Shown one piece after another: positions 10,611 to 21,474 of a DNA stretch of 60,874 nucleotides. The translations under genes were made by a program, and so were the position numbers. The DNA lies in NCBI GenBank assembly GCA_030447385.1, contig JAUJOY010000006.1, positions 141,405 through 202,278 of the forward strand. The letters are read 5' to 3'. The notes below the pieces were generated by a model, which saw only the letters and a program-made list of their open reading frames with translations, was not told where the DNA came from and did no database searches. The stretch comes from Mycobacteriales bacterium. GTDB taxonomy: Bacteria > Actinomycetota > Actinomycetes > Mycobacteriales > SCTD01. Every line of letters begins with the position of its first letter. The stretch's first letter is position 1.

Positions 10611-10613
10611 TCC

Positions 10614-11898
10614 GTGCCGCCGCTGCGCGTGGCCCTGCTGGGCTGCGGCACCGTGGGCTCGGAGGTGGTGCGCCTGCTGCACAGGCTCCGGCGACGACCT
10701 GTCCGCCCGGGTGGGCGCGCCGCTCGAGATCGCCGGCATCGCGGTGCGCCGCCTCGGCAAGGTCCGCGACCTCCCGGTGCGCAGCGAGCTGTTCACGACC
10801 GACGCGGCCGGGCTGGTCGGGCGCGACGACGTCGACCTGGTGGTGGAGGTGATCGGCGGACTGGAGCCGGCCCGCAGCCTGCTGCTGTCGGCGCTCGAGT
10901 CCGGCAAGAGCGTCGTCACCGCCAACAAGGCCCTGCTCGCCGAGGACGGCGCGACCCTGCACGCGGCCGCGGCCGCCAAGGGCGCCGACCTCTACTACGA
11001 GGCGAGCGTCGCCGGGGCGATCCCGCTGCTGCGGCCGCTGCGGGAGTCCCTGGCCGGTGACCAGATCTCGCGGGTCACGGGCATCGTCAACGGCACCACC
11101 AACTTCGTCCTGACCCGCATGGACGAGACCGGTGCCGGCTTCTTCGACGCGCTCGACGAGGCCACGGCGCTGGGCTACGCGGAGGCCGACCCCACGGCTG
11201 ACGTCGAGGGGTTCGACGCGGCCGCGAAGGCGGCGATCCTCGCCGGGCTGGCCTTCCACACCCGGGTGGTCGCGGCCGACGTGCACCGCGAGGGCATCAC
11301 CGAGGTCACCGCAGCCGACGTCGCCAGCGCCAAGGCGATGGGGTGCGTGGTGAAGCTGCTGGCCATCGCGGAGAAGGACGGGGACGCCGTGTCCGTGCGC
11401 GTCCACCCGGCGATGATCCCGCGCACGCACCCGCTCGGCAGCGTGCGCGAGGCCTACAACGCGGTGTTCGTGGAGGCCGCCAGCGCGGGCCGGCTGATGT
11501 TCTACGGACCCGGCGCGGGCGGGTCGCCGACCGCCAGCGCGGTGCTCGGCGACCTGGTCGCCGTCGCCCGCAACGCCCTGTCCGGCGCCCGCGGCGCGGG
11601 CCTGTCCGACTACGCCGACCTGCGCGTACGCCCGATCGGCGAGGCGGTCACCCGCTACCACATCAGCCTCGACGTCGCCGACAAGGCAGGTGTTCTCGCG
11701 GCCGTCGCCTCGGCGTTCTCCGACCACGACGTCTCGATCCGCACCGTGCGGCAGGAGGGGCACGGCGACGACGCCAGCCTCGTCGTCGTCACGCACACCG
11801 CCACGGACGCGGCCCTTCAGGCCGTGGTCGAGCAGCTGCGCAGCCTGGACAGCGTGCGCGCCGTCGCCTCGGTGATGAGGGTGGAGGGCGAGGCATGA
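10614..11898 (+). CDS. hom: Homoserine dehydrogenase (one frameshift)
   Basis: Reduces aspartate semialdehyde to homoserine with NAD(P)H, at the branch to threonine and methionine. The Rossmann motif [12 protein letters not shown] is at about residues 8-19. Near 10680 an additional base shifts the frame; the protein then continues as [20 protein letters not shown], with the catalytic-domain signatures ANKALLAE and [11 protein letters not shown]-terminal ACT domain (about residues 350-425, [20 protein letters not shown]) indicates allosteric control, typically by threonine. GTG at 10614 is the most likely start. The stop overlaps thrC by four bases. Confidence 0.93.
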
Positions 11899-12986
11899 CC
11901 ACCGCATCAGGAACGGCCCTGGCCGCCTGGGCCGGCTGGAACGGCCTCATCGAGCAGTACCGCGACCGCCTGCCCGTCACGGCCACCACGCCCGTGGTCA
12001 CCCTGCTCGAGGGCGCGACCCCGCTCGTGCACGCCGGAGTGCTCTCCGAGCTGGTCGGAACGCAGGTGTGGCTCAAGGTCGAGGGCGCCAACCCGACCGG
12101 GTCCTTCAAGGACCGCGGCATGACGATGGCCATCAGCAAGGCGGTCGAGGCCGGCAGCAAGGCGGTCATCTGCGCGAGCACCGGGAACACCAGCGCGAGC
12201 GCCGCGGCCTACGCCGCCAAGGGCGGCCTGACCTGCGCGGTGCTCGTGCCGGAAGGCAAGATCGCGATGGGCAAGCTGGCGCAGGCCCTCGTCCACGGGG
12301 CGCGGCTGCTCCAGGTGCAGGGCAACTTCGACGACTGCCTCGACCTGTGCCGCGTGCTGTCCGAGGACTACCCGACGACGCTGGTCAACTCGGTCAACCC
12401 AGACCGCATCGACGGCCAGAAGACCGCCGCCTTCGAGGTCTGCGACGCCCTGGGGGACGCCCCGGACGTCCACTGCCTGCCCGTCGGCAACGCCGGCAAC
12501 ATCACGGCCTACTGGAAGGGCTACCGCGAGTACGCCGACGACGGCACAGCCTCGCACCGCCCGCGCATGCTGGGCTTCCAGGCCGCCGGCGCGGCACCGA
12601 TCGTGTCGGGGGTGCGCGTGCCGGCGCCGAAGACCATCGCGACCGCCATCCGGATCGGCAACCCCGCGTCCTGGCAGCAGGCGCTCGACGCCCGCGAGGA
12701 GTCCGGCGGGGACATCCAGGCGGTGACCGACCGGCAGATCCTGTCGGCGTACCGCCTGCTCGCCTCGCGCGAGGGGGTGTTCGTCGAGCCGGCCTCGGCC
12801 GCGAGCGTCGCCGGCCTGCTGCAGGCCCACGCGGCGGGGATGATCTCGCCGGGCGAGCGCGTGGTGTGCACCGTCACCGGCAACGGCCTGAAGGACCCGG
12901 ACTGGGCGATCAGCGGCGCGCCGAAGCCGCGAACCATCGCCAACAGCGCCGAGGCGGCTGCGCTGGCGCTGGATCTCCACCTGTGA
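11895..12986 (+). CDS. thrC: Threonine synthase
   Basis: A PLP-dependent enzyme of 363 residues that turns O-phosphohomoserine into threonine. PLP lysine 72 is in [11 protein letters not shown], followed by the phosphate-binding [14 protein letters not shown] and the C-terminal [11 protein letters not shown]. It is the short bacterial type without the N-terminal extension of the plant enzyme. The ATG overlaps the hom stop (ATGA), and the frame is intact. Confidence 0.96.
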   Translation: MTTASGTALAAWAGWNGLIEQYRDRLPVTATTPVVTLLEGATPLVHAGVLSELVGTQVWLKVEGANPTGSFKDRGMTMAISKAVEAGSKAVICASTGNTSASAAAYAAKGGLTCAVLVPEGKIAMGKLAQALVHGARLLQVQGNFDDCLDLCRVLSEDYPTTLVNSVNPDRIDGQKTAAFEVCDALGDAPDVHCLPVGNAGNITAYWKGYREYADDGTASHRPRMLGFQAAGAAPIVSGVRVPAPKTIATAIRIGNPASWQQALDAREESGGDIQAVTDRQILSAYRLLASREGVFVEPASAASVAGLLQAHAAGMISPGERVVCTVTGNGLKDPDWAISGAPKPRTIANSAEAAALALDLHL

Positions 12987-13050
12987 ACCCTCCACCCGTC
13001 AGCAGGGCCACGATCCGGACCGGCCCGAGCCCCGTCCCGCAGATCCGGTC

Positions 13051-14291
13051 TTGAGGGCCTACCTCGACCTGCTGCGTCGCGAGAAGGACTTCCGGCGCGC
13101 CTATCTCGCCCAGCTCATCGCGCTGGGCGGCGACTGGTTCGCCATCATCCCGCTGCTCGTCCTGCTTCCACAGCTGACCGGGACCGGCATCTGGGGCGCC
13201 CTCGTCCTCGCCGCGGACACGCTGGTCTTCGCCCTCGTCGGCCCCTACGCCGGCACCGTCATCGATCGTCTGGACCGGCGCAGGGTCATCGTCGTCAGCA
13301 ATCTCGTGGCCGGCCTCGCCGCGCTGCTGCTCGTGCTCGTCCGGTCGGAGGCGACGGCGTGGATCGCCCTGGTCGCGATCGGCATCGTCGCGGCGGCGAA
13401 GGCGTTCGCGCAGCCGGCGGGTGCCGCGGCGCTGCCCAACCTCGTCGACGAGGAGGACCTGTCGACCGCCGCCGTCCTGAACGGCGCGTCCTGGGGCACC
13501 ATGCTGGCGGTCGGCGCCGGCCTCGGCGGGTTGCTGTCCGCCACGCTGGGCTTCACCGTGTGCTTCGTGCTCGACGCCGTCCTGCTGCTCGGCGCCGCAG
13601 GGCTCACCGCCGCTACGAGCCGGCCGTTCTCCGACCCCACGGTCCCGCCCCGCGAGCGGCGCCCGGTCCGCCAGGACATCGGCGAGGCCCTGTCCTACGC
13701 CCGCCGCGAGCACCGCGTCCTCGCCCTGCTCACCTGCAAGGCGGCCCCGCGTTCGGCAACGGCGCGCTGTCGCTGTTCCCGCTGTACGGCGCCGCCGCCT
13801 TCGGGCTGGGGCCGCTCGGCATCGGGTTGATGTACAGCGCGCGCGGCGTGGGCGCCCTGGTCGGCCCGCTGTGCTGCGGCGGCGGGCGACCGACTCCGCC
13901 CGGCTGTACAGCGTGCTCGCCGGCTCGATGGCCGTCTTCGGCGTCGGCTACCTCGCTGATCGGGATCACGGGGACGTTCTGGCTGGTGCTCGTGCTGCTC
14001 ACCGTCGCGCACGCCGGCGGCGGCGCCAACTGGATCCTGTCGACGTACGGCCTGCAGGCCGTCGTCCCGGATGCCTTGCGCGGCCGGGTGTTCAGTGCCG
14101 ACTACACCCTCGCCACGCTGATCATCGCGGTCAGCCAGGTGGCGTTCGGGCTGCTGTCCGACGTCGTCGCGGCGCGCGACCTGCTCGCGGCCTCCGGCGG
14201 CATCGTCCTGCTCTACGCGGGCGGCTGGTGGATGGTCACGCGGCGCCTGCGCGACCCCGCTGCGGTCGTCGCGGCCGTCGAGGAGAGCTAG
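13051..14291 (+). CDS. MFS transporter (three frameshifts)
   Basis: A membrane protein of about 413 residues of the major facilitator superfamily (MFS_3/enterobactin-exporter-like type), with hydrophobic helices throughout and the loop motif [13 protein letters not shown] between helices 2 and 3. The reading frame changes near 13745, 13880 and 13960, yet the helix pattern continues without loss to [11 protein letters not shown] at the C-terminus. The start is probably TTG at 13051; there is no ATG/GTG with a better context in the 64-base gap after thrC. It sits between thrC and thrB and overlaps thrB by one base, so export of a threonine-pathway product is an attractive but unproven role. Confidence 0.75.
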
Positions 14292-15196
14292 TGCCGTCCT
14301 TTCGTGCCACACCGGTGCGCGTACGCGTACCCGCCACCAGCGCCAACCTCGGCCCCGGGTTCGACAGCGCCGGCATGGCCCTCCAGCTCTACGACGAGGT
14401 GACCGTACGCGTGACCCCGGCCGGGCTGTCGCTCGACATCACGGGCGAGGGGTGACGACGAGGTTGCCGCGCGACGGCACCCACCTCGTCGTACGCGCGC
14501 TGCGGGCCGCCTTCGACCGCATGGGGGAGCAGCCGCCCGGGCTGGAGGTGGTCTGCGCCAACCGCATCCCCCAGTCGCGGGGCTCGGCTCCTCCTCGGCG
14601 GCCATCGTGGCGGCCGTCGTCGCGGCGCGCGCACTGGTGGCCGGTGGGGAGCAGGTCCTGGGCGACGACGCCTGCCTCGCGCTGGCGCACCGACCTCGAA
14701 GGGCATCCCGACAACGTCGCGGCCTGCCTGCTGGGCGGGATCACCTTCGCCTGGATGCGGGACGACGGCAGCCCGTTCGCGATCCGGCTCGAGGCCCACG
14801 CCGATCTCGCGCCGGTCGCCTTCGTCCCTGCCCTTCGGTCGTCCACCGCGCAGGTACGCGGCCTGCTCCCGGCGACGGTGCCGTACGCCGATGCCGTGCT
14901 CAACGCCTCGCGCGCAGCCCTCCTGCCGTACGCCCTCACCGTCGCGCCGGCACTGCTGCTCGCCGCGACGGCGGACCGGCTGCACCAGGACTACCGCGCG
15001 CCGGCGATGCCAAGCACCGCCGAGCTGGTGGCCCGGCTGAGGGAACGGGGTGTGCCTGCGGTGGTCAGCGGTGCCGGCCCGACCGTCCTGGCACTGACCA
15101 CGAAAGCCACGCGCCCGGCTCGGTCGGCGACCGAGGAGCGGAAGGCTGGTCCGTGCGTCCGCTCGATGTCGAGATGTGCGGCGCCCAGGTCGTTGA
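14291..15196 (+). CDS. thrB: Homoserine kinase (several frameshifts)
   Basis: A GHMP-family kinase of about 300 residues that phosphorylates homoserine for threonine synthase. Motif 1, [15 protein letters not shown], is at residues 14-28. The ATP-loop region around 14580 reads as a GLGSSSAAI motif only when the frame is moved. [10 protein letters not shown] follows in yet another frame, and motif 3 ([13 protein letters not shown]) is near 15060. Shifts lie near 14455, 14580, 14690 and 15100. The C-terminus [16 protein letters not shown] then meets a TGA at 15194 if one more base is off, so the end is approximate. The GTG start overlaps the MFS stop. Confidence 0.85.
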
Positions 15197-15282
15197 TCCT
15201 TCGAGGCGAGACGCCCTGTGTGGTACCGCTGCCGCCGACGAGGGGTCGCGCGCCTGGACCGCGGAACACGCCGGAGCGGACG

Positions 15283-15312
15283 TTGTTGTGCAGGAGGCGG
15301 GCTTGGTACGCT
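15283..15312 (+). promoter_or_regulatory. Candidate rho promoter; 15197-15579 is the rho leader
   Basis: TTGTTG (15283-15288) and TACGCT (15307-15312) are separated by 18 bases and give a good housekeeping-type promoter. This would leave a transcribed leader of about 260 bases before the TTG start of rho. The leader contains C-rich stretches (for example the seven C near 15330) but no open frame I trust. A long untranslated leader fits the known habit of rho genes to control their own termination; that use here is inference. Confidence 0.45.
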
Positions 15313-15579
15313 GGGCATTGCACCAGTCGCCCCCCCGCACAGGGCCACGTGCTCGTTGCCGGGCAGCGCGACCCCCGGTCGCAGCTCCGGCGCGGCGTTC
15401 CCTTCCGAGCCGCTACCGCGCGGCGAACAGGGGCGCGCGAGCAACGATCTGTGGGCGACGGTCCCTTCAGCACCTCGTTCCATGGCGAGGCTCACCGGTC
15501 GCACCCGTTCCGGACCGGACGCATCAGCACAGACGCCCCGCCGCGCCCGCGGCCGGGCAGCCCACCGGGAGGAACCTCC

Positions 15580-17573
15580 TTGACCGACAACACCGACCTG
15601 CTGCAGGACAACGCCTCGCGGGCGCATCCGCAGAGACGCAGGACTCAGCCGCTGCGCCGCGCCGCGCGTCCCGCCACGAGCGCGCCACCAGCGGTGGCCT
15701 GGCCGCGATGGTGCTGCCCGAGCTCCAGGCCATGGCCGGTCAGCTCGGAATCAGCGGCGTAGGCCGACTGCGCAAGAGCCAGCTCATCGAAGCCATCCAG
15801 ACGAGCGCAGGCCGGCACCAGCCAGGCCGGCGCAGCGCCGACGGCCGACCCGGCCCCTGCCGCTCCCAGCGGCGCCGTCCGTACGGCCTGCGAAACGGCG
15901 CATCCGCCGCGACGGCCAGCCGCGCCGGTCGCCGACCCGGCAACGCCTCTGGAGTCACCTCTCGCCGGCCTCCGAGGACACGGCCACCCCGCCCGTCGAG
16001 GGCCAGGGCGCTGATGGTGAGCAGTCGACGCGTCCCGAGCGCGTCGACCGCGGACGCGAGCGGTTCCTCGAGCGGGAGGCCCGCCGCCAGGAGCGGCAGG
16101 CCGCCCAGTCCGGCGACAACGACGCGGACGCCGGACCAGCGGCTGCTGCCGGCGGTGCGTCCAGCGACGGTGATGATCGTGGCCCGTACCGACCGGGCGC
16201 CGCGCCAGGACCGGGGCGACCGGCCGACCGGCCCGACCGGCAGCCCAATGACCGGCAGCCCAGGGTGACCCAGGACCGGCAGCAGGACGACCGGCCCCAG
16301 CAGGGCGGTGGTCCGCGCGACGACGACGAGTTCGGCAGCGGCCGACGCGGTCGCTTCCGCGAGCGTGGCCGCAACCGCAACCGCACCAACCGCCAGGAGC
16401 GCTTCGGCGGCAACGAGCCGGATCCGGTCGTCAGCGACGACGACGTCCTCATGCCGGTCGGCGGCATCCTCGACATCCTCGACAACTACGGCTTCGTGCG
16501 GACCACCGGCTACCTGACCGGCCCGTCGGACGTCTACCTGTCGCTGCAGCAGGTGCGCAAGTACGGCCTGCGGCGCGGCGACGCGGTCACCGGCGCCGTG
16601 CGCCAGCAGCGCGAGGGGGAGCGCAAGGACAAGTACAACGCGCTCGTACGCCTCGATTCCGTCAACGACCTGGACCCGTCCGAGGCGCACAAGCGGCCGG
16701 ACTTCACCAAGCTCACCGCCGCTCTACCCGCAGGACCGGCTACGGCTCGAGACCGAGCCGGGCATCCTCACCACCCGCGTCATCGACCTGGTCATGCCGA
16801 TCGGCAAGGGCCAGCGCGCGCTCATCGTCAGCCCGCCGAAGGCCGGCAAGACGATGGTGATGCAGGCGATCGCCAACGCGATCACCACGAACAACCCCGA
16901 GTGCCACCTCATGGTCGTCCTGGTCGACGAGCGGCCCGAAGAGGTCACGGACATGCAGCGCTCGGTGAAGGGCGAGGTCATCGCCTCGACCTTCGACCGG
17001 CCGCCGCAGGACCACATCACCGTCGCCGAACTGTCGATCGAGCGCGCCAAGCGCCTCGTCGAGCTCGGCCACGACGTGGTCGTGCTGCTCGACTCCATCA
17101 CCCGCCTGGGTCGCGCCTACAACCTCGGCGCTCCGGCGTCCGGTCGCATCCTCACCGGTGGCGTCGACTCGGCGGCGCTCTACCCGCCCAAGCGGTTCCT
17201 CGGCGCGGCGCGCAACATCGAGCACGGCGGCTCACTCACGATCTTCGCCACGGCGCTGGTCGAGACCGGCTCGGCGATGGACACCGTGATCTTCGAGGAG
17301 TTCAAGGGCACCGGCAACGCCGAGCTCAAGCTCGACCGACGGCTCGCGGACAAGCGCATCTTCCCGGCGATCGACGTCGACGCCTCCGGCACCCGCAAGG
17401 AGGAGATCCTGCTGGCTCCCGAGGAGCTGCGGATCGTCCTGCAGCTGCGCCGGGTGCTGCATGCGCTCGACGCCACCGCCTCGCTTGAGCTCCTGCTCGG
17501 CAAGATGAAGTCGACCCGCACCAACGTCGAGTTTCTCATGCAGATCCAGAAAACGACGGTCGACCAGGACTGA
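15580..17573 (+). CDS. rho: Transcription termination factor Rho (several frameshifts)
   Basis: Hexameric RNA helicase that ends transcription, about 664 residues. The start is TTG at 15580 with GGGAGG upstream. The N-terminal domain has [19 protein letters not shown] and KSQLIEAI. A long Arg/Asp/Gln/Gly-rich insert (about residues 90-280) follows, typical of actinobacterial Rho and involved in RNA contact. Next come the cold-shock RNA-binding fold ([17 protein letters not shown]), the Walker A loop PPKAGKT (about residue 418), Walker B with [15 protein letters not shown], and the Q- and R-loop region up to KTTVDQD. Shifts lie near 15640, 15810, 15950 and 16730; everything after 16794 is intact. 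Confidence 0.93.
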
Positions 17574-17654
17574 CGCGGCGCCGACCTCGGCGGCAGTCAG
17601 CCCAAGTCCCTCATCGCCGAGTCGCGGGGAAGCACGATCGACCTACGGGCCGGC

Positions 17655-17843
17655 ATGTCGGAGTTGCGGGTCGACATGTCCGAGATCCGGGCTGGGCTGG
17701 CCGAGGTGCGCTCGGACGTGGCCGAGGTGCGCGCCGGCGTGGTCGAGCTTCGCGCCGACATGACGACCCGGCTCGACACGCTGTTCGCTGCGCTCGCCGA
17801 GTTCCGCGCGGAGTACCAGGAGCACACGCACGGCGACGCGTAG
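17655..17843 (+). CDS. Small heptad-repeat (coiled-coil) protein between rho and rpmE
   Basis: A 62-residue frame made almost wholly of seven-residue units of the form (x)(x)E(L/I/V)R(x)(D/G), for example [28 protein letters not shown] and ELRADMT. At DNA level these are 21-base imperfect tandem repeats. The product would be one continuous amphipathic helix, hence a coiled-coil oligomer or adaptor. The same frame stays open further upstream (to about 17600) with another unit, DLRAGMS, so a GTG/ATG start further 5' or a lost start is possible. I know no function. No Shine-Dalgarno is obvious at 17655, which lowers confidence that it is translated. Confidence 0.5.
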   Translation: MSELRVDMSEIRAGLAEVRSDVAEVRAGVVELRADMTTRLDTLFAALAEFRAEYQEHTHGDA

Positions 17844-17974
17844 GACCTGGGAAGGCGCCCGGCCCGCAGGACGTTGACCTCTCGGTGCGCCGCTCTGGCA
17901 CACTGGTCCGCAACGGGGCACCGGTTCCCTGCAGCTCGCAGACCCGGCGGCCCTCCCGACCGAGAGGCACAGCG

Positions 17975-18187
17975 ATGAAGGCCGACATCCACCCGACGTA
18001 TGTCGAGACGACGGTGACCTGCACCTGCGGCAGCAGCTTCACGACCAAGAGCACCGAGAAGAGCGGCGTCATCAACGCCGACGTCTGCTCGCAGTGCCAC
18101 CCCTTCTACACCGGCAAGCAGAAGATCCTCGACACGGGCGGCCGGGTGGCCCGGTTCGAGCAGCGCTTCGGCAAGCGCTCCAAGTAG
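17975..18187 (+). CDS. rpmE: 50S ribosomal protein L31 (zinc-binding form)
   Basis: A 70-residue ribosomal protein. It is the C+ form: cysteines in VTCTCGSSF and in [14 protein letters not shown] make a zinc ribbon, so the protein is expected to be the version used when zinc is plentiful. The C-terminus [12 protein letters not shown] is typical. ATG at 17975. It lies in the usual rho-rpmE-prfA order. Confidence 0.97.
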   Translation: MKADIHPTYVETTVTCTCGSSFTTKSTEKSGVINADVCSQCHPFYTGKQKILDTGGRVARFEQRFGKRSK

Positions 18188-18194
18188 CTCCCCT

Positions 18195-18229
18195 GCGGCG
18201 CCCGCCCCTTTCCGGGGGTCGGGCGCCGC
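18195..18229 (+). terminator. Strong hairpin between rpmE and prfA
   Basis: GCGGCGCCCG pairs perfectly with CGGGCGCCGC over ten base pairs, with an inner CCCC/GGGG pairing. No T-tract follows, so it may attenuate rather than end transcription, or it may stabilise the rpmE end. Confidence 0.6.
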
Positions 18230-18257
18230 TGCCGTTCCCGGAAAGAGCAGGAAACCC

Positions 18258-19328
18258 ATGTCCGAGACGCTCGGCACGCCGACCGACAACGCCCTGAGTG
18301 AATACGCCGATCTCGAGGCGGCGCTCGCCGACCCGACGGTGCACGGTGACCAGGCGCGCGCCCGCGAGCTCGGCCGCCGCTACGCCGAGCTCGGCCCGCT
18401 GGTGGCCGCCATCCGCGAGCAGCAGACGGTGCAGGCCGACCTCGCCGCGGCGCAGGAGATGGCCGAGGACAGGGAGATGGCCGAGATGGCGGAGGTGCTC
18501 ACCGAGCAGCTCGGCGAGCTGGAGGTGCGGGTGCGCGACCTGCTCGTCCCGCGCGACCCGGCCGACGGCAAGGACTGCCTGCTGGAGGTGAAGGCTGGGG
18601 AGGGCGGTGACGAGTCGGCCCTGTTCGCAGGTGATCTCGTGCGCATGTACACCCGCTATGCCGAGCGCCGCGGATGGAAGACCGAGCTGATCAGCGCGAC
18701 CGAGGGCGAGCTCGGCGGCTACAAGGACATCCAGCTGGCGGTGAAGAGCCGCGACCCGGCCAACCCGGTGTTCGGCCGGCTGAAGTACGAAGGCGGCGTA
18801 CACCGGGTCCAGCGGGTGCCCGTCACCGAGAGCCAGGGCCGCATCCACACCTCCGCCGCTGGGGTCCTCGTGCTGCCCGAGGCGGAGGAGGTCGACGTGA
18901 CGATCGACGCCAGCGACCTGCGCATCGACGTCTACCGCTCCTCCGGGCCCGGGGGGCAGAGCGTCAACACCACCGACTCCGCTGTGCGCATCACACACCT
19001 GCCCACCGGCGTCACCGTCGCCATGCAGAACGAGAAGAGCCAGCTGCAGAACAAGGAGGCGGGGATGCGCGTGCTGCGCGCCCGGCTGCTCGCGCTGGCG
19101 CTTGAGGAGCAGGCCGCGAAGGACAGCGCCGTACGCGGTGCCCAGATCCGCACCGTCGACCGCAGCGAGAAGGTCCGGACCTACAACTACCCCGACAACC
19201 GCGTCGCGGACCACCGCAGCGGCTACAAGGCCAACAACCTCACCTCGGTGCTCGACGGCGACCTCGACGCCGTCATCCAGTCACTGGTCGACGCCGACAC
19301 CACGACCAAGCTGCAGGGGCCCGGATGA
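18258..19328 (+). CDS. prfA: Peptide chain release factor 1
   Basis: A 356-residue class I release factor that recognises UAA and UAG. The helical domain 1 is rich in Ala/Glu, as usual. The catalytic GGQ is in [20 protein letters not shown] at about residues 227-246. The ATG at 18258 follows AGGAAA. It overlaps prmC, whose product methylates the glutamine of this GGQ. The frame is intact and the length is normal. Confidence 0.97.
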   Translation: MSETLGTPTDNALSEYADLEAALADPTVHGDQARARELGRRYAELGPLVAAIREQQTVQADLAAAQEMAEDREMAEMAEVLTEQLGELEVRVRDLLVPRDPADGKDCLLEVKAGEGGDESALFAGDLVRMYTRYAERRGWKTELISATEGELGGYKDIQLAVKSRDPANPVFGRLKYEGGVHRVQRVPVTESQGRIHTSAAGVLVLPEAEEVDVTIDASDLRIDVYRSSGPGGQSVNTTDSAVRITHLPTGVTVAMQNEKSQLQNKEAGMRVLRARLLALALEEQAAKDSAVRGAQIRTVDRSEKVRTYNYPDNRVADHRSGYKANNLTSVLDGDLDAVIQSLVDADTTTKLQGPG

Positions 19329-20194
19329 GCCCCCTGCGTGCGGCGATCCGGGCGGCCGGGGAGCAGCTGGACGCTGCCGGCGTGGCGTCCCCCGAGCACG
19401 ACGCCCAGGCGCTGGCCGTGCACGTGCTCGGCCTGGCCAAGCCGTCCGACCTGATGATGCTGGACGAGCTGGACCACGCGCAGGCGGCGGCCTATGAGGA
19501 GCTGGTAGCCCGCCGTGTTCAGCGGGTTCCGCTGCAGCACCTCACCGGCACCGTAGGCTTTCGCTACATCGAGCTGGCCGTCGGACCAGGGGTGTTCGTT
19601 CCGCGGCCCGAGACCGAATCCGTCGTGCAGTGGGCCGTCGACGCCGTACGGCGGGAGGGCTGGGCGAACCCGCTCTGCGTCGACCTGTGCACCGGCAGCG
19701 GGACGATCGCGTTCGCCCTGGCCAACGAGATCCCAGGCGCCACCGTGCACGCCGTCGAGCGGGACCCGCAGGCGCTGGAGTGGACGCGCCGCAACGCCGC
19801 CCTCCGGGTGGCCGCCGGCGATCCCGAGGTGCACCTGCACCTGGGCAGCGTCGAGGGGTGCCTTCCTGCGCTGGACGGCCGGCTCGACCTGGTCGTCAGC
19901 AACCCGCCGTACGTCGCGACCACCGAGGCCCACCTGCCCGACCCGGAGGTCGTGGACCACGACCCGGCGATCGCGCTGTGGGCCGGACAGGACGGGCTCG
20001 ACGTGGTGCGGCTCGTCGAACAGGCCGCCCGGCGGCTGCTGCGACCGGGCGGGCTGGTCGTCGTCGAGCACTCCGACCGACAGGGAGCCAGCGCGCCTGA
20101 GCTGTTCGCCACAGCCGGGGGCTGGATCGAGGTCGCCGATCACCGGGACGCCGCCGGTCGGGACCGATACGTGACGGCGAGGTGGACTCCTTGA
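19325..20194 (+). CDS. prmC: Release factor glutamine methyltransferase
   Basis: A 289-residue SAM-dependent enzyme that methylates the GGQ glutamine of release factors. It has a helical N-terminal domain for release-factor binding (residues 1-75), the SAM loop [14 protein letters not shown] (about 119-132) and the catalytic NPPY (192-195). The ATG overlaps the prfA stop by four bases, so enzyme and substrate are coupled. Confidence 0.96.
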   Translation: MSPLRAAIRAAGEQLDAAGVASPEHDAQALAVHVLGLAKPSDLMMLDELDHAQAAAYEELVARRVQRVPLQHLTGTVGFRYIELAVGPGVFVPRPETESVVQWAVDAVRREGWANPLCVDLCTGSGTIAFALANEIPGATVHAVERDPQALEWTRRNAALRVAAGDPEVHLHLGSVEGCLPALDGRLDLVVSNPPYVATTEAHLPDPEVVDHDPAIALWAGQDGLDVVRLVEQAARRLLRPGGLVVVEHSDRQGASAPELFATAGGWIEVADHRDAAGRDRYVTARWTP

Positions 20195-20829
20195 TCACGC
20201 TCGACGTCCAGCAGGACGCGACGCAGGGCGTGACTGAAGCCGTCGCGGTCCTGCGCCGGGGCGAGCTGGCCGTGCTGCCGACCGACACCGTCTACGGCCT
20301 CGCCGCGGACGCCTTCTCCCCGCCCGGGGTTCGCCGGCTGCTCGCCGCCAAGGGTCGCGGGCGTGACCTCCCCGTGCCCGTGCTCGTCGGCGCGTGGCGC
20401 GGCATCGACGGGCTGGCCGAGCATGTCAGCTCGACGCTGCGCGAGGTCGTGGAGCGCTTCTGGCCGGGACCGCTCACGGTGATCGTGCGGGCCGCCCCAT
20501 CCCTGGCCTGGGACCTCGGCCAGACCCGCGGCACCGTCGCGGTCCGGATGCCGTCGCACCCGGTCGCGCTCGCCGTGCTCGTCGAGACCGGTCCGCTCGC
20601 AGTCAGCAGCGCCAACCGCACCGGCCTGCCACCGGCGGTGACGGCAGCCGAGGCACAGGAGCAGCTGGGCGCGTCGGTCGCGGTCTACCTCGACGCCGGC
20701 ACCTGCGCCGATCGCGTCCCGTCCACGATCGTCGACCTGACCGGGGAGCGCCCGAGCCTGCGCCGGGCCGGGGCGCTGGACACGGATGAGTTGCGAACGC
20801 TGCTGCCCGACCTCGAGGTGGACCCGTGA
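20182..20829 (+). CDS. sua5: L-threonylcarbamoyladenylate synthase (YrdC/Sua5 domain)
   Basis: Makes threonylcarbamoyl-AMP for the t6A37 modification of tRNAs that read ANN codons. The 215-residue protein has the YrdC-fold signatures VLPTDTVYGLAADA (about residues 32-45), a Lys/Arg nucleotide site, and SSANRTGLPP. It is the short form without a C-terminal Sua5 domain. The GTG at 20182 overlaps prmC by 13 bases; a TTG at 20191 is an alternative start. Confidence 0.93.
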   Translation: MDSLITLDVQQDATQGVTEAVAVLRRGELAVLPTDTVYGLAADAFSPPGVRRLLAAKGRGRDLPVPVLVGAWRGIDGLAEHVSSTLREVVERFWPGPLTVIVRAAPSLAWDLGQTRGTVAVRMPSHPVALAVLVETGPLAVSSANRTGLPPAVTAAEAQEQLGASVAVYLDAGTCADRVPSTIVDLTGERPSLRRAGALDTDELRTLLPDLEVDP

Positions 20830-21422
20830 CCGACTCCACCTTCCGGGTGCTGCACGTCTGCACCGGCAACATCTGCCGCTCGCCGATGGCCGAGCACCTG
20901 ATGCGGGCCGGGCTGGCCAGCCGCCTCGGCGAGCAGGCCGATCGCTTCCTGGTCGAGTCGGCCGGCACCTGGGGGCACACGGGGTCACCGATGGAGCCGT
21001 ACGCCCACAGCATCCTGGACCGGCACGGGGTCGACGGCCGCGACTTCCGGGCCCGCGAGCTGGTCGCCGAGCACGTCGCGGGCGCCGACCTCGTGCTCGG
21101 GGCCGCCCGCGAGCACCGCGCCGCGGCAGTGGTGCTCCAGCCCCGGGCGGCGAGCCGCACCTTCACGCTGCGCGAGTTCGCCCGGTTGGTCACTGCGGTC
21201 GACCCGGCCGCCCTGCCGACCGGCGACGTCGTCGACCGGGCCCGGGCGCTCGTCGCGGCGGCCGCGGCAATGCGCGGGCTCGTCCCGCCGGACCGCCCGC
21301 GCGACGACGACCTCGACGACCCGTACAACGCCCCCGAGTCCTCGTTCGCGGTCTGCGGCAACCTCGTGGCGCGCACCCTCGCCGGTCCGCTCGACCTGTT
21401 CGCCGGCGTCCGGGCCGGCTGA
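20826..21422 (+). CDS. Low-molecular-weight protein-tyrosine phosphatase
   Basis: A 198-residue phosphatase with the active-site loop VCTGNICRSP (nucleophile Cys12, Arg18) near the N-terminus and the general-acid loop containing DLDDPYNAP near residue 166. In actinobacteria such enzymes sit next to wecA-like glycan-lipid genes, and they often counter tyrosine kinases of polysaccharide export; no kinase lies in this window. GTG start, overlapping sua5 by four bases. Confidence 0.9.
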   Translation: MTDSTFRVLHVCTGNICRSPMAEHLMRAGLASRLGEQADRFLVESAGTWGHTGSPMEPYAHSILDRHGVDGRDFRARELVAEHVAGADLVLGAAREHRAAAVVLQPRAASRTFTLREFARLVTAVDPAALPTGDVVDRARALVAAAAAMRGLVPPDRPRDDDLDDPYNAPESSFAVCGNLVARTLAGPLDLFAGVRAG

Positions 21423-21474
21423 CCGCCCCCGCTAGTGTGCCGAGCACAGGCCCGACCGACCGAGGAGCACCGCC

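Noticed and set aside
10471-11907. 478-residue minus-strand frame opposite hom
   Set aside because: Antisense to a well-conserved hom with ACT domain; no motif of its own.
17597-18289. 230-residue minus-strand frame opposite rpmE and the heptad gene
   Set aside because: It is the antisense reading of 21-base repeats and of rpmE, a certain gene.
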